Positions 12,401 through 23,823 of a DNA stretch of 64,000 nucleotides are shown here, piece after piece. Numbering within the stretch: the stretch's first letter is position 1; every line of letters begins with the position of its first letter. The position numbers and the translations under genes are program-made. The DNA comes from Trichuris trichiura. Lineage: Eukaryota; Nematoda; Enoplea; Trichinellida; Trichuridae. Where the stretch lies: NCBI GenBank assembly GCA_037903355.1, contig JBAJFE010000029.1:1302001-1366000 (forward strand), read 5' to 3'. A model generated the notes under the pieces. That model ran no database searches. It was given only the letters and a program-made list of their open reading frames with translations, and was not told the DNA's origin.

Positions 12401-15400
12401 AGGACGAGCAAAAAAAACTTATTCCAACTTTGACATTAAATCTCGTGGCGTAAGCAAATACAAAAGGCCGTTAGTATGTTTACCTTCTACCGCTAAACAG
12501 TTTTTCGGTCATTAAGAGCCAGCTAGTCAAGTTTAAATAGGTTAAGTCAGACATAACAAGCCCATTTGCACAGCTGTAATGCGCGGGAAGATACGGATAT
12601 TCGCCCGAATCACACGAAAAAAAGCTAACTGAATCACAGTGACACGTTAAAGCATCAGGAAGTGAAGGCACGCTAGGCGTGCTATATTTCCACTCGGTAA
12701 TGTTGCTAGAAAGTCGCATATTAGCATATCAGATGCGCACAAACCGCGTATTACCGGTCTTTGCAATCATGGTAACAGTTACTACCCAAGCCGTGAACAA
12801 TCATCTTCTCAATATAACTCTTTAGTCCAGCGTCACTTGATTCATTTAGGCATGATTGGGGAAAACTAAAATTCTCCCAAATATTGATTCACTAACTACA
12901 TACTTTCGTTACCTGAAAAACGATTCAGTTGTATTTCCGTAAAGCATTGGGTCAATGAATAATTGCTGGTAATTCCTTTCATAAAAGATGGAGGAATACT
13001 TAAGGGAGCGTAAACCCAAGGCGGAAGTAACAAGAGCGGCTGGAAGAAAAACCTAAAAATGGAAGGTGCACTCTACTGACTGGCGCACTGTACTCTTACG
13101 TAACAAACGAACGTTCTCCAATCCCGTAGGCAGCACAGCCTACGCTTTTCAAAAAAACACAAAATTTGCATCCAAGCTAATCTATGACAATCAATTTTTT
13201 CCTGTGCTTGAAACCTTTGTTGCGAAAGTGAACGGCGTTGACCTTTGAACCACCTTTGATCACTTACCGAAGTTTCGGCTGAAAAGACTGTTTTTCAGAG
13301 AGCATTTTAAAAGTTGAAAATTCCCGTTTCGCTAAGTTGTGCGACTTAAATAGAATAAGTAATTGCAAAAACGTTAATGCATTGAATACTACATGCTTCT
13401 CAACGGGTCTGAAGGTTTTTATGATGGAGGTTTCCTGCGGCTTTCTGTCTTGCCCCGCTGTTGGTTTCTAAAATAACCATAGCGAATGCGTTACTGACGG
13501 ATGGATGAGCAGTTATTAAGGGAAATTCAAAATAATGTTGCACTTTCGGAACTTTCAGGACCAACTTTGTCCCGTTTTCAGCGATGATGGTTATGATGGT
13601 TGTGACATAACCATCATCGCTGAAGACAGGACAAAGTTGTTCCCGAAGGCTCTGAACGTGCAACACTGTTCTACATTTTCCTCAATAACTGTTCATCTAT
13701 CCTTTAGTAGCGCATCTGCTTTAGTTGTTCCAGAAACCAACAACGGGTGAGAGAGAAAGCCGTAAGAAAACTCGATCATGAAGACGTTAATGCTGGTTTC
13801 TTGCGTACAGAACAAAATGTACCATTTGTTCGAGGCTTTTCCGCTCGTGACTCATGGAGATGTTAAAGAATGCCGCAAAAGAAACACAAGTGTTTTCAAA
13901 AGCAGCAATAAAATTGAAGAGCTAATACGCGAACTAATGCTTGGTGACAAGTTGCTCCAATGCTCAACAGGTAATCGCTGGGCTCCGTGTAGGAAACGTG
14001 ATTAATGTTAGCAAAAAGATCATTTGTCCTTCAGTGCAATTAAAAAGAGGTGGGCACTTGTGCAACCAACGGTTGTAGTCTGGGCATTTAAACGCTGCTC
14101 AGGGAAAAAGTATTTACTTTTAACAGGGTTCGCTCGTTTATAAATTTGTTGAATTGAAATTGTTTTTCCGAGCTTAAACTGCATTATACCATCATCAAGC
14201 ACTGAAAATAAAAAGTAATTATTATTACTAGTAAAAGTGCTCGCTGTCAGGGTTGTCCAGAAGTAGTTGCATCGCGAACAGATTACTTTTTCAACTCACC
14301 TGTTTCCCGTTGATCTTTACGCGTATTTTCTGCGACCATTTTTGACGCGTCTGTTCCAGTTTCGTGATGAAATATCTGAAACAATTATAACAACAAGAGT
14401 TACGCTGTCCCAGCAGATTCGGTTAAACCTGCTCAATACTGCATTCTGACAACCCGTATCCTAAACAGTTTAACTCCTTCAGCTGGGAACCAATGCCAAT
14501 TATCAATGGCTGCAGTTGTTCGAGAACTTTTCCGGGTAGTGTAAACTGCAGCTCATTTGTAGAAGCTCTGGCCACCAAAGCGTCTGAAATGTAATTCTTC
14601 ACGATACCGCTCAGCTTTTCCGTTGAGGCTTTGTTTGCATCTGCTTTTTGCAATATTAGACTGTAGCCAGGGTGATAGATGCCTTTTAGGTACGACGGAG
14701 AGCCGCAGCATTTCAATTGGCCATGTGAAATCAAAGCAACTCGGTCACTTAAAATTTCAGCTTCATCAAAGGAATGAGTAGAAAAAAGAATCGTTCTGCC
14801 TAGGATGGTTCACTCTCAGGAGAGGTAAAGCTGCGCCTGCCTTAGGCATACCCGTTCCGCGCTTCCTCAAAAGCAAATCCCAAATCTTTCTTCTTGACTG
14901 CGGATCGACATTCGTTGTCGGTTCATCCAAAACAATAACATTTGCCCTGCCGATGAAAGCTATTGCAATGGATAATCTGCGCTTCATACCACCTTCGTAT
15001 CGAAGAACAGGAATGCAAAAAAATGGAGTAATAACGACGGTTTACCAGACAGACTTGAAGCCAATTCGTTAACTTTGCACTCAAGATTTGTATCTCGTAA
15101 AATCGCTTCAATGTCGTCAGCATCATCGCTAAAATTGCCATCGGCGCCTTTTAGGCCAGCGTAGAAGTGCAAGTGCTCCTTCACAGTCAGGCTAAAAGAA
15201 TATTAGAGAAACAGCGATAACGTAAACGTAAAATTATGCCTTATTTTAAGGTGCATTACGAAAACTTTTCTATTGACTAGAAGCCGATTTTCCATTAGCT
15301 TAGAAAGTTAAGAAGTCTTGTTCAGCGTTCTTTAAACGTGGATGATTCGTTGCAAAGTATCTGAAAGCATCCTTTAGTACGGTCAAACTTCATGAAAGTG

Positions 15401-18400
15401 GCTTAATCGGGACCAGCGGGTTGCTTGCTGGATTAGTGAAATTGCCGGCGCAGCGAAGTTTTGACTAGTAATTACTGTGGACATCAAACCAACACTCCCA
15501 CTTTGAAAGTTTTGACACATCAACCCAAATCGCTTACGAAGAAAAACAAAAAACATCGAACGACAAGCAAGTGAAACTTTGCGGACGAACGGGCAAAACA
15601 AATAGTACACGTCCATTAATTCTCTAGAGCAAAGAATTCTTTTAACAGAATCGTCACATGAGGCTATATAGAGAGCGACAAGTCGATGCTCAAAAATTGT
15701 TTCATATTTTGGAGCATTTTTGTCTCCTATTAGGTTAACCTTCACCCTCGTCAGACCAGTAGAATGAAACTGAGCAAGACAAGTCCATGAGCAAACACAC
15801 GGCAAATTTGTTTGTAAAAAGCACATCATAAAAAGATTTCACCCCGAAATTAAAGAAACTTAGGTAAAAGAACGGTAGAATTAACAAAAGGTTCTGGTAA
15901 ACAAGATAAAACACTTCCCACTCACTCATTGAAAAGTACGTTGTGCTGCGGACAGTATCCTATGAATTGAGTCACGCTATTTGACGACGCCATAATCTGC
16001 TTGCCGTAAATTAAAACGGAACCGTGCGATGGGGGAAACAAATTGCACACAATTGACCTTAAAAATGAAATTAAATGGCAACTGAAATGTAAAGCAAGAC
16101 TTGCATTATTGTCGTTTTGCCAGCACCGTTAGGTCCCAACAGGCAAGCAATCTGTCCATCATAAAACTCAACGCTAAGATTATTCAGGGCACGTTTTCCT
16201 TTTTCTCCGTTATCGAAAACTTTTGTTAGATTAGTCAAACTAATGCCAACGGGTAAATTCACTTTTTCTTCATTCACTGACTCAGAAGATTCCTGCCGTC
16301 GAGCAACTAAAATAAAACATTTATCACAAAAGTATGGGAAAAAAAGTTTACCGTTCCTTCGTTCAAATTTTTCCAAGTTTCTGAAGCAGTAAAGAGGGCG
16401 AAGAACATAGTCGAGCCCTTTCTTAATTCGGCCTAGAGAAGACAAAAATGCCTTATGGTGAAAGCGTGTTATTTAAAGTAACTTCGGTTAAAGCGCCTGG
16501 CAACCCATGGGACCATCAAATAGACGGCAGTGTCAATGCCAAGCATGATCAGTACGGTAGAAAGACCAAAGTGGTCTCCCGTCAGGGTGGGTACAAACAT
16601 CTCGTACCAATGAAGACTGAGCGCAGTTTGTTCAAACGATGAAATAATTGTACAACCCCATCCGAAAGCTACCTGCGGTAGCAGGCACTGAAGCAACAAA
16701 CGTGCATGAAGGAACTCCTCGCGTGTAACAAATCAATAGTACGGCAGAAAGGAATGCTCCACTAAATAAAAGACTTACTGAAAGGCACAGCTGAGTATAG
16801 GTTAGGTCCGAAAAATACGGGAGCATTGCAGGATAAGGTAAGAAAAGAATAAAATAAAATGCTGATCCAGCAATTGCAGCTTGTCCAGCCTTTTTGAAAA
16901 AATTAGATATAAAGAAACAAAAGGAAATAATAGCAATTGAATAAGAAGTAAGAAATAAAATCAGAAACATGGCGTCGATATGACGAAGGATTCTTCCACA
17001 CTGAAAACAAAAGTGAAAGGAGATCTCAATTGAGCACGAAACCTAATTCGCTCACTTTCAATACGAGAATAATCATTGCTGCAGAAGTCATCAGTAAGGT
17101 GAAGAAGTGAACGAACCAAGCCAACCCGTTTGCAAAACTCCCAACTCCCATTGTTCTCATGAATGCTTTGAGGTGAAGTTCTTTCTCGGAAACGAGGCAC
17201 CTTAGGATCATGGCAACGCTGAATATCCAAGACAAAATCATGAACATCGGCAAGGTTCTTTTAATCGATTTGGAAAACCTAAAGGCGGCATCATGACCGC
17301 TTGCTGTTCGCACAAGATGGTTTAGCAGAGCATACAAGTCGAGCTTATGGCAGCTGCTGGGAAACTGCTGAACGTATATACCAACTGGGGTACTACCGTT
17401 CGCAAGCAGCAAGAGTATCTGTTCATCGATTATATCTTGAAGAAATGAAAAGCCAAAGTAGGTGTATTTCAAATCAATGAACGGGCGATCCCTTGGCCTT
17501 GGGTTCCAGAAGCTAAAATGACGCCTGTAAAAAGGTAAACACACTTTTCCCGGAAAGAATGACCTGTCTTTAATTTGCGATGTCTGATCAACTAAAAAAT
17601 CAGCCATTCTTATCTTGTACTCTACCGCATTTGGTAAAGTCTCCGAAGATTTGTTCAATTGATTAAAAACAATCCCGGAAAAAAACATGCGGAACTTTGA
17701 AAGGCAAACAGCCTGCTCTTCCATCGCTTTCTCTGTGTCCACCATTCGAAAACGATACGATCGAAAGCACTGAAACTGCGTAATAGCATGGAAAATGAAA
17801 GAAGCTGAAAGTATTACGCGCAATAAATTATAACCATGGGAAATGTTTCCTGCAAAGTCATCATACGAAAACTGCTTCCATTTTTCTGATGCAATGTATT
17901 CCGAAAGACGTCGATAAAAAAGTCCAAGGGGAAGGAATGAAGTTAGGTTCAAGGTGCTGTCGGCAGTAAGATAGATTTGCGCCAGTATCTGAATGTACAA
18001 AGAAGACATTTTATTTTCCTTCATTGAAAATATACCTTGAGGCCTTTCTTCAGCTTGCTTTGCTCAAAGATCATGGAATAATTTTTCACGTTTTCGAAGG
18101 AGAACATAAACAAGCTACGGAAATCTTCCAACGGGTCAAGTCGCCTATTCCACTGAAACAAAGCCGCAGTTATTATCTTACTGTACGAAAGAATGGTGCC
18201 TGTGTTAATGACTATTGTATGATCACCTTATCAATCATCTTCTTTACGATGGGAGTCGAAGGACTAACGAGTATAAAGCCTCGAAGTAACGTGAATAACT
18301 GAGTTGTCAACTTATCTGGGAATTTGAACGACTGCAGCCATTCCCAGCATTCGCTGTCTGACACAACCTCTGAATGGTTAAACATTCACGAGAAATTTCC

Positions 18401-21400
18401 CAATACCTGCAGCTTCGTGATAATGCGTGCCGTCACACAAAAAGTTACCGCTACTGTTCATCCTACTTGTACTCTTATTCGCAACAATGTCGTCTTCCCG
18501 AAGTAACAGCCTGTTTCGCTTATTTTCGGTAAAACTTCCTGAACGGATGAGCAGTTCGCGTAGTCGCTCCGCTCGAGTCCGCTTTTTCAAAACCTCGTCA
18601 AATCCTACAAACAACGACGGAAGAAAATCATCATTTTACATAATGTTGTGGTGCTTGAGCGTGTAGACGAGTTCATGCCTTAAAGTGACACTTGTCATTG
18701 CAGTCACGCATTTTACTTCGCTACGTTCAGTTTAAGGACATGCGCAATCAACAACAAAAATGCTGAACGTTATTACATATGTAATAACAAACTAAGACAG
18801 CGCAATAAGAATAAAAAGATGGGCCTTCATTGTCGACAAGATGAGCTAGAGCGAGAAATGCCGCAAGTCCGTTTTAACGTGTCAAAATAAACTTTTACTA
18901 AAACAACTTTGGTCTCTAAGTTACTCAAAGTTGATGGGTTGCTATTTGTTGCTGATCATTGCACTTCGTTGGTTGTTCACTGTAGGGGGTATACTGAATG
19001 TCAACAAAACTTATCTCTTAAAATGAAATACATGAGAAGGCCGTTGAAAAAGTCCTGTTAGGAGTACCACTACCTAGCAACGTTGATATTTGAACAAATT
19101 TTCGTAACGTCACTTGAACAAAGTCCTTCTTAATAGGTGACGCACTTCTCAACGTTAAATCCTACTAATCTATTATCAGCAAGCTAACATCTAATTTTGA
19201 CATATAAAGCAATTTCAGCAGGCGCAAAATCTTTTACAGACTGAGCGTGGCCTGATAGGTGGAAACTCGCATTTACCTAACAGACGCTGGCCGCACAACA
19301 AGAAGCTTACGGAATCGAAGCTCTCCATGGCAGAGTCGTATTGCGATGACATTTCGTTGTATGCAGCGACGTGATCAAGTAAGGAATGCCAAACGTAAGA
19401 ATTAGACAAAGTGTTCTGCAAACGAAGTTGTAGAAGGAAAAGTCAAAATTTACACGCTTACCAATGCCCTTTCCAGAGTTTTGGCTATTTCCAAGACTTT
19501 TATAGCACCAGTGAGACTTATAGAGTATCCCGTGATGTTCTCGAACAATGCTAAGGCCTAAAAATAGGTAAAACATGCGAATGCAAAATTAGAACACGTC
19601 ATTTGACCGTGTAGTTCTGAAGAATTTCTTTTGTCAGTGTGAAGGATGTTTACAGACAGCGACATTTAGTTTGTAGACAGTTCACCTGATCGACGGTTTG
19701 TTTGTTGGCGATTTAATTGCCGACTATGCATCTGTGCGAATTATTCGGTTATCGATAGTTGGCCTTTGCAACGGTTTCTTTTGCAACGTGGTTTTAGAAT
19801 GAGGGTAGGTGATGACTGTTGGAAAGGTTAACATCAGGTCAGGCAGAGTGCCGCACAGATGAGCTGTCGCAAAACCTCACTGTCGTGAAGGTCAGGGCCA
19901 AAAGGGGCATCGTCACATACGTGATATAAACCCTTTTACAGTTATGTTCCGGTCAAATGAGCCGAAGTCAATAGAGAAAATTATTCTTATTTTAAAAATA
20001 AAAGGTGCTGGTTTTTAAAAAATGCCCTTCTTCAGTGGTAAGTCATTCTGCCAAGTGGATGATAGAAAGATACCAGTTGCGAAAACTACAGTTTTGTCGT
20101 TCATACGCATGCTTTGAAGTTCCTGATGTACGACCAAAACTTTGTCCCTAAGACTAATGAAGCTGTTGAGCGGGACAACTTTTTAAATGTACACTGTGGC
20201 GGAACAGAGATGCTGTACATATTGGAAAAGCAAAATTTTGTCATATTAACCGGCAGTTAACCCGTGAAGACGCAACTGATTTGGTTAACGGCACCCTGGG
20301 GTCATGTCGTTTGCATCGTAGCATTGCGTTATTGCTTCTAGCGACGTGAATACCGTTTTTCCCGATACTATGAAGATGAGACAAGATCACTTTTGGTAGT
20401 GATGAAATTTTTTAAGGCACAGGGTTTCCTGATCAGGAGGCAGTCACAAGAGGCAACATCAAACTAAACTCCAGGAATATATGTCTTCGTTTTAAAATGA
20501 CAAAGAATTCTAACTACGAAAGCTTCAAAACAGAATTGTGTGCTAGAAAAAACGTTAACTTTGTCTTACTTCTGTTTCAGCAAGCCTAAACGTTAGGAAT
20601 TCCTTAATTGCGAAACGGGAGACCAAACGAACGACTTTAAGCAAAGGATAAAAATACCACTCTCGCAATAGTATCTTTTAGTTAAGGAGTAAGAAGGTAA
20701 CAGAGATAATCGCAGTGCTGTGGTAGGAAAGGAAGAGCACTTGCTTTCTCCGCTATGCTCCTGTATAGAAAAGCTCGCGCGGATTCAATCTACCAACATT
20801 AGCAATAACTGTACCATTACGCATTGCCAGTGCAAACAGAACAAAACTGCCCCTCAAAAGATGCGAAACATACTAATATTTAGAGAAAGCTAGGTGTACG
20901 GTGAACAGCTGCTTGATGCATTGTTGTGTAATCCGTTTTGGCTGCTGTTAGTAAAAGAGCTGTCTCTCAATAATGCACCTGATGGTTCAGCAGTGGAACC
21001 ATGTCAATTAGCATCGTTACGCGGTAGTCTCTGAAAGGTAAAAATGCTCTAAAGAGAACAGTGCAGTCGAAAATAGAATGTCTCATGCGACAAGTGAAAT
21101 GGAAACATTTTCTGATCGGAAAACTACTTCAAGCATGCCACTGGTAGGCAACTTTGCATCAGATGCACCAGCATTAATTAGATTCACCTTCGCAGGTGTC
21201 ACATTTTTACAGAAAAGATGACATTGGCAATTGTAGGTTACTTCCCCTAATACAATGTCTCTCAAAGGGGCATTATTTCCCACTAGAAGGCGATTTCGGT
21301 CTTCTCGGGGGCGACAGATGCCAAAGGAGCGGTGACTTCCCAAGGGGGCACTTAGGGCACTTTTGAGGTAACAGGGCACATGCCCCACGCGAGTCTTGAC

Positions 21401-23823
21401 GTTGAAGGTATAGTGCGCAAGCCAGCTATTAAGCATACTGCATACGATAAAGTTGCACTTCCACTCTGCGTGCATTCATAGTTTTAAAGCTGCTTAGCTT
21501 CCATTCCACCACATCGACCAAACATCGCTCAGGAAATTGACCAATCAGAATTGTGGCAATGGCAGCGACTACGGGACAGTGGCGGGCAAAAGGCTGGGAA
21601 ATATTGCTCTAATAAAAATCAATTGGGACTAAAGAAGAAATTCTTACGAAAAGTCCAGGCATCTCTGAAAAAAGAGTGCATACCTCTAAAGTTATATTTC
21701 AAAGGCGAGATCGGCTTCTTTTTGACAAAAAGGTTTGGATAGAACAAAATTGTTAAATTGCCAACGCTAATTAACACAGAATGAAAGCGAGCATTTAAAG
21801 TTCACATGACACTTTGACTTCCAACCTTAGTTCATGTACGCTCAAGCCAAAAGATGGCTACAATGGCTAGCCTATTTTTTACATAGGAACGGGAGACAGA
21901 TCAGCAGGAAAAGGATCAGAGTGGAGATACAAATAAAATTAAGCTGAAACGCGCTACACGGTGGCCAACTGGAAGGACAGAAGTATTTCTAAGTACCTGA
22001 AATGGGTACTTCTCGTAGTTCAACACTTTCTCCAATGGAAAATGCAAACACATGGCTCTTTGCAGTCCAGATGTCTTCGCTTTCGTAACACCAACGAACT
22101 TTACGTACTCGGAAAACAATGAAACATTGCAAAAGTCATGACGAAAATTTTCTTTCTGAAAATTTCATATTATGATTTTTGCTGACTTACTGCGCAGAAT
22201 TACTTTCAGCGATCGCAACAAAGCATCCAAGAAAAAGCGACGAGTTAAGTAACAGCTTTCCAAGTCCAATAATAGATTCTTTGGAATTTCAGATTCGTTG
22301 TACAGGACAGATGGTTTCCAATATTTTCTAATTTTTACAGGTTCAAAGTAACTCTTTTGCTGTTTCATAGTTAGCAACGTTTTAGTCAGAACAACAACAC
22401 CGTTTAAAATAACTGCAACACTGTTACCAAAATCGTCATTCTGGAGGTCGCGACGAATCGCGGCTAACAAGTTATTGAACCCACTGGAAGGGACGAAGAT
22501 TAGCTTTGTTTCCAAGTTGCAATCATATTACGTTAAGTTAAGTCTCCCAGGTACGGTACTTTCATCTTCAATCGCTTCCCAAATGCACGGATTTGCCAGT
22601 GTACAGAAGTATGATTGAAGCATTGGAAACAGTCCAATGCTAGGCATTCCTTTTGGCAAGTAGCTGCCTAAAGTTTAACGCAACTACGCACATTTAAAAG
22701 CATATGACATCGGAAGTTTCGACGGAAGACGGCATTACACCTTACTGTTAGCAGAAGATAGTCTACTTAGGTCAGGCAGCGTTCAATGCTACATTAATTT
22801 TTTTTTCCTTTAGGTCAACAGTAGTGATCGATACTTTGACTAGTCTAATTCGCCTAATCAAACGATAAGCAACTGCAGCTTCAGAACCACTGTGTATTAA
22901 CATAAACATGGCATGCATCAAATGTATTCCAAATTAACGGTGAAGACGAAAGTAGTTTAGAATTTCATTTCTTCTATTCAATGACAGTAAACTGTTCTTT
23001 AAGCAAACCGTGCGCCTGCTACTCAAAAATTTGTCACGCTCTTACGCTGCTGATAACATTAACATTATAGACGCCCTTGTTGCCAACGCACTTTCCGCAA
23101 TGTTTTGTACCTTCGATTAGGTGAAAAGCTATCTTGGAACGCAAGGCCATTATTAGTAAAACGAAAAGCACTTGCACAAAAGCGTTTTATACCACATCAA
23201 AATTGCCTAACTACGTCAGCAATGCAACTGACATCCATTCAGCTGAGGGCGAAAACGGATTATTCATATAGTTCATATAGGAAAATAACACGCTCTTCGT
23301 TGCACCCACGACTGCCCTTTATTCCTTACTCCACTAGTTATTGATTATAAAGGAGAAGTTGAACGCTTCGCAGTTGTACAAAGCCTTTCAAACTACACAA
23401 GTGTTCAAAAGAGCACAAACCAACTATTACATGTTGGCCGCTCGATGGGCACAGTTTCTTGACGAATCCAAAAGAGCACCAGAAAAAAAAGTAGAGGTAA
23501 CAGGAGTTCACTGGCAAGAAGGCTCTAAGGAGACAGTCTATTAAGCAAAAAATGATCACATTTTCCCTACCTTTGAACGAAACCTAATCTTATAGTTCTT
23601 CCACAGCAAAACAGCTAACTGACGATAAAGTCGCCTTTTCCTAGACGCATTACACAGGGTTACAACCACCATTGTCAGACGCAAATTGGCCAGTGTTCAA
23701 TGCAACCGTGTGTTGAAACTGAGCAAGCGGTTGATGCCAATTCGCTCGGAAATTCAGCTCCTTTAACAAACTAGTAAAACCAGTCAAATGGTACGGAGGA
23801 TGTACGCGAAAAAAAACGCAACA
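6413..23823 (-). CDS. ABC subfamily A full transporter (ABCA/CED-7-like)
   Basis: One gene of 36 traced exons with reading phase consistent from first to last, giving about 2168 residues plus stop. Order: large extracellular loop with TMD1 (residues 1 to about 886), NBD1 (about 900-1250), TMD2 and NBD2 (about 1860-2168). Both NBDs carry GPNGAGKTT Walker A, a Q-loop, an SGG signature and DEPT Walker B. ABCA proteins move lipids across membranes; in nematodes the best-known member is CED-7, used in apoptotic-cell engulfment, but membership of that particular orthologue group is not shown here. The first traced exon (23781-23823) has RVHPPYH, which normally follows TM1, so the exon carrying the cytoplasmic N-terminus and TM1 is missing and must lie upstream of 23823. 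Exons are given in the domain entries. Odd points are the H-loop change in NBD2, two GC-AG introns, and a MITE and a foldback element in introns. The gene is convergent with the RIF1-like gene. Confidence 0.95.
6843..7140. repeat. MITE-like element with about 78-bp terminal inverted repeats
   Basis: The left arm 6843-6919 is almost exactly complementary to the right arm 7063-7140, with two or three mismatches and one extra T in a homopolymer. The 140-bp interior has no coding potential. The 10-mer CAGTTAGTTT abuts the left arm (6833-6842) and recurs at 7172-7181, so the inserted or duplicated segment may extend to about 7171. The element lies in the last intron of the ABCA gene. Long terminal inverted repeats, small size and no ORF fit a non-autonomous DNA transposon. 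Confidence 0.85.
7860..7877. repeat. (CT)n microsatellite
   Basis: A run of CT dinucleotides within the last intron of the ABCA gene. Confidence 0.8.
10659..13206 (-). other. ABCA gene: extracellular loop 2 and TMD2 exons
   Basis: Exons: 13206-13100, 13052-12913, 12705-12484, 12289-12067, 12022-11859, 11558-11381, 11333-11215, 11162-11012, 10962-10839, 10779-10659. Recognised blocks: [15 protein letters not shown] (cytoplasmic lead into TM7), [23 protein letters not shown] (the classic ABCA 'WFNN.g.HalP'), [35 protein letters not shown] and [15 protein letters not shown] near the last helix. The intron after 11012 begins GC instead of GT. The intron between 14118 and 13206 holds a foldback element. 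Confidence 0.93.
13410..13788. repeat. Foldback (long inverted-repeat) element
   Basis: Two arms of about 185 bp, roughly 13410-13597 and 13604-13788, are imperfect reverse complements (about three-quarters identical by eye) with a spacer of under ten bases. The match is best at the centre, where GCGATGATGGTTATG pairs with CATAACCATCATCGC, and is still visible at the outer ends (GGCTTTCT and GTTGGTTTCT on both arms). The element sits in the 911-base ABCA intron between exons 14118 and 13206. The small open frames across it are by-products of the palindrome. Confidence 0.85.
14118..16432 (-). other. ABCA gene: NBD1 and linker exons
   Basis: Exons: 16432-16352, 16306-16105, 16057-15926, 15191-15046, 14992-14852, 14799-14429, 14375-14300, 14201-14118. 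Motifs in order: [13 protein letters not shown] (Walker A), [12 protein letters not shown] (Q-loop), [31 protein letters not shown] (signature), [13 protein letters not shown] (Walker B and D-loop), [14 protein letters not shown] (H-loop His present) and [13 protein letters not shown] (end of the regulatory segment). All catalytic motifs are intact, so NBD1 should hydrolyse ATP. The intron after the Walker A exon begins GCAAGT rather than GT. Confidence 0.95.
16483..23823 (-). other. ABCA gene: extracellular loop 1 and TMD1 exons
   Basis: Exons in transcript order: 23823-23781, 22667-22532, 22483-22204, 22155-21997, 19557-19462, 19415-19277, 18604-18407, 18357-18227, 18152-18036, 17988-17056, 17000-16779, 16687-16483. 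The second has [15 protein letters not shown], matching the ABCA pattern 'lPSaG.lp.lqs.iC'. Exon 18357-18227 has [13 protein letters not shown] ('LrGkILytP'). The 933-base exon has [13 protein letters not shown] and [17 protein letters not shown], the conserved 'qqfPyP' and 'kEKE.rLKE.M..MG' blocks before the TMD1 helices. Helices continue through 17000-16483, with [19 protein letters not shown] near the end. The intron from 21996 to 19558 is 2.4 kb and shows no further phase-compatible ABCA exon. Confidence 0.9.

Noticed and set aside
13535..13750. Open frames on both strands at 13400-13750 that look like related proteins
   Set aside because: The two translations resemble each other because they are the two arms of the foldback repeat. 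There are no splice sites or family similarity.
21083..21475. 130-codon minus-strand frame in the 2.4-kb ABCA intron
   Set aside because: Exon 22155-21997 joins 19557-19462 directly in phase 0 with sensible ABCA sequence. The frame has no recognisable domain and no acceptor/donor pair that keeps phase.
6413..23823. Two separate half-size ABC transporter genes
   Set aside because: Exon phases are continuous from NBD1 through the linker (14375-14118) into TMD2 (13206 onward), with no stop, start or poly(A) signal between them, so it is one full transporter.
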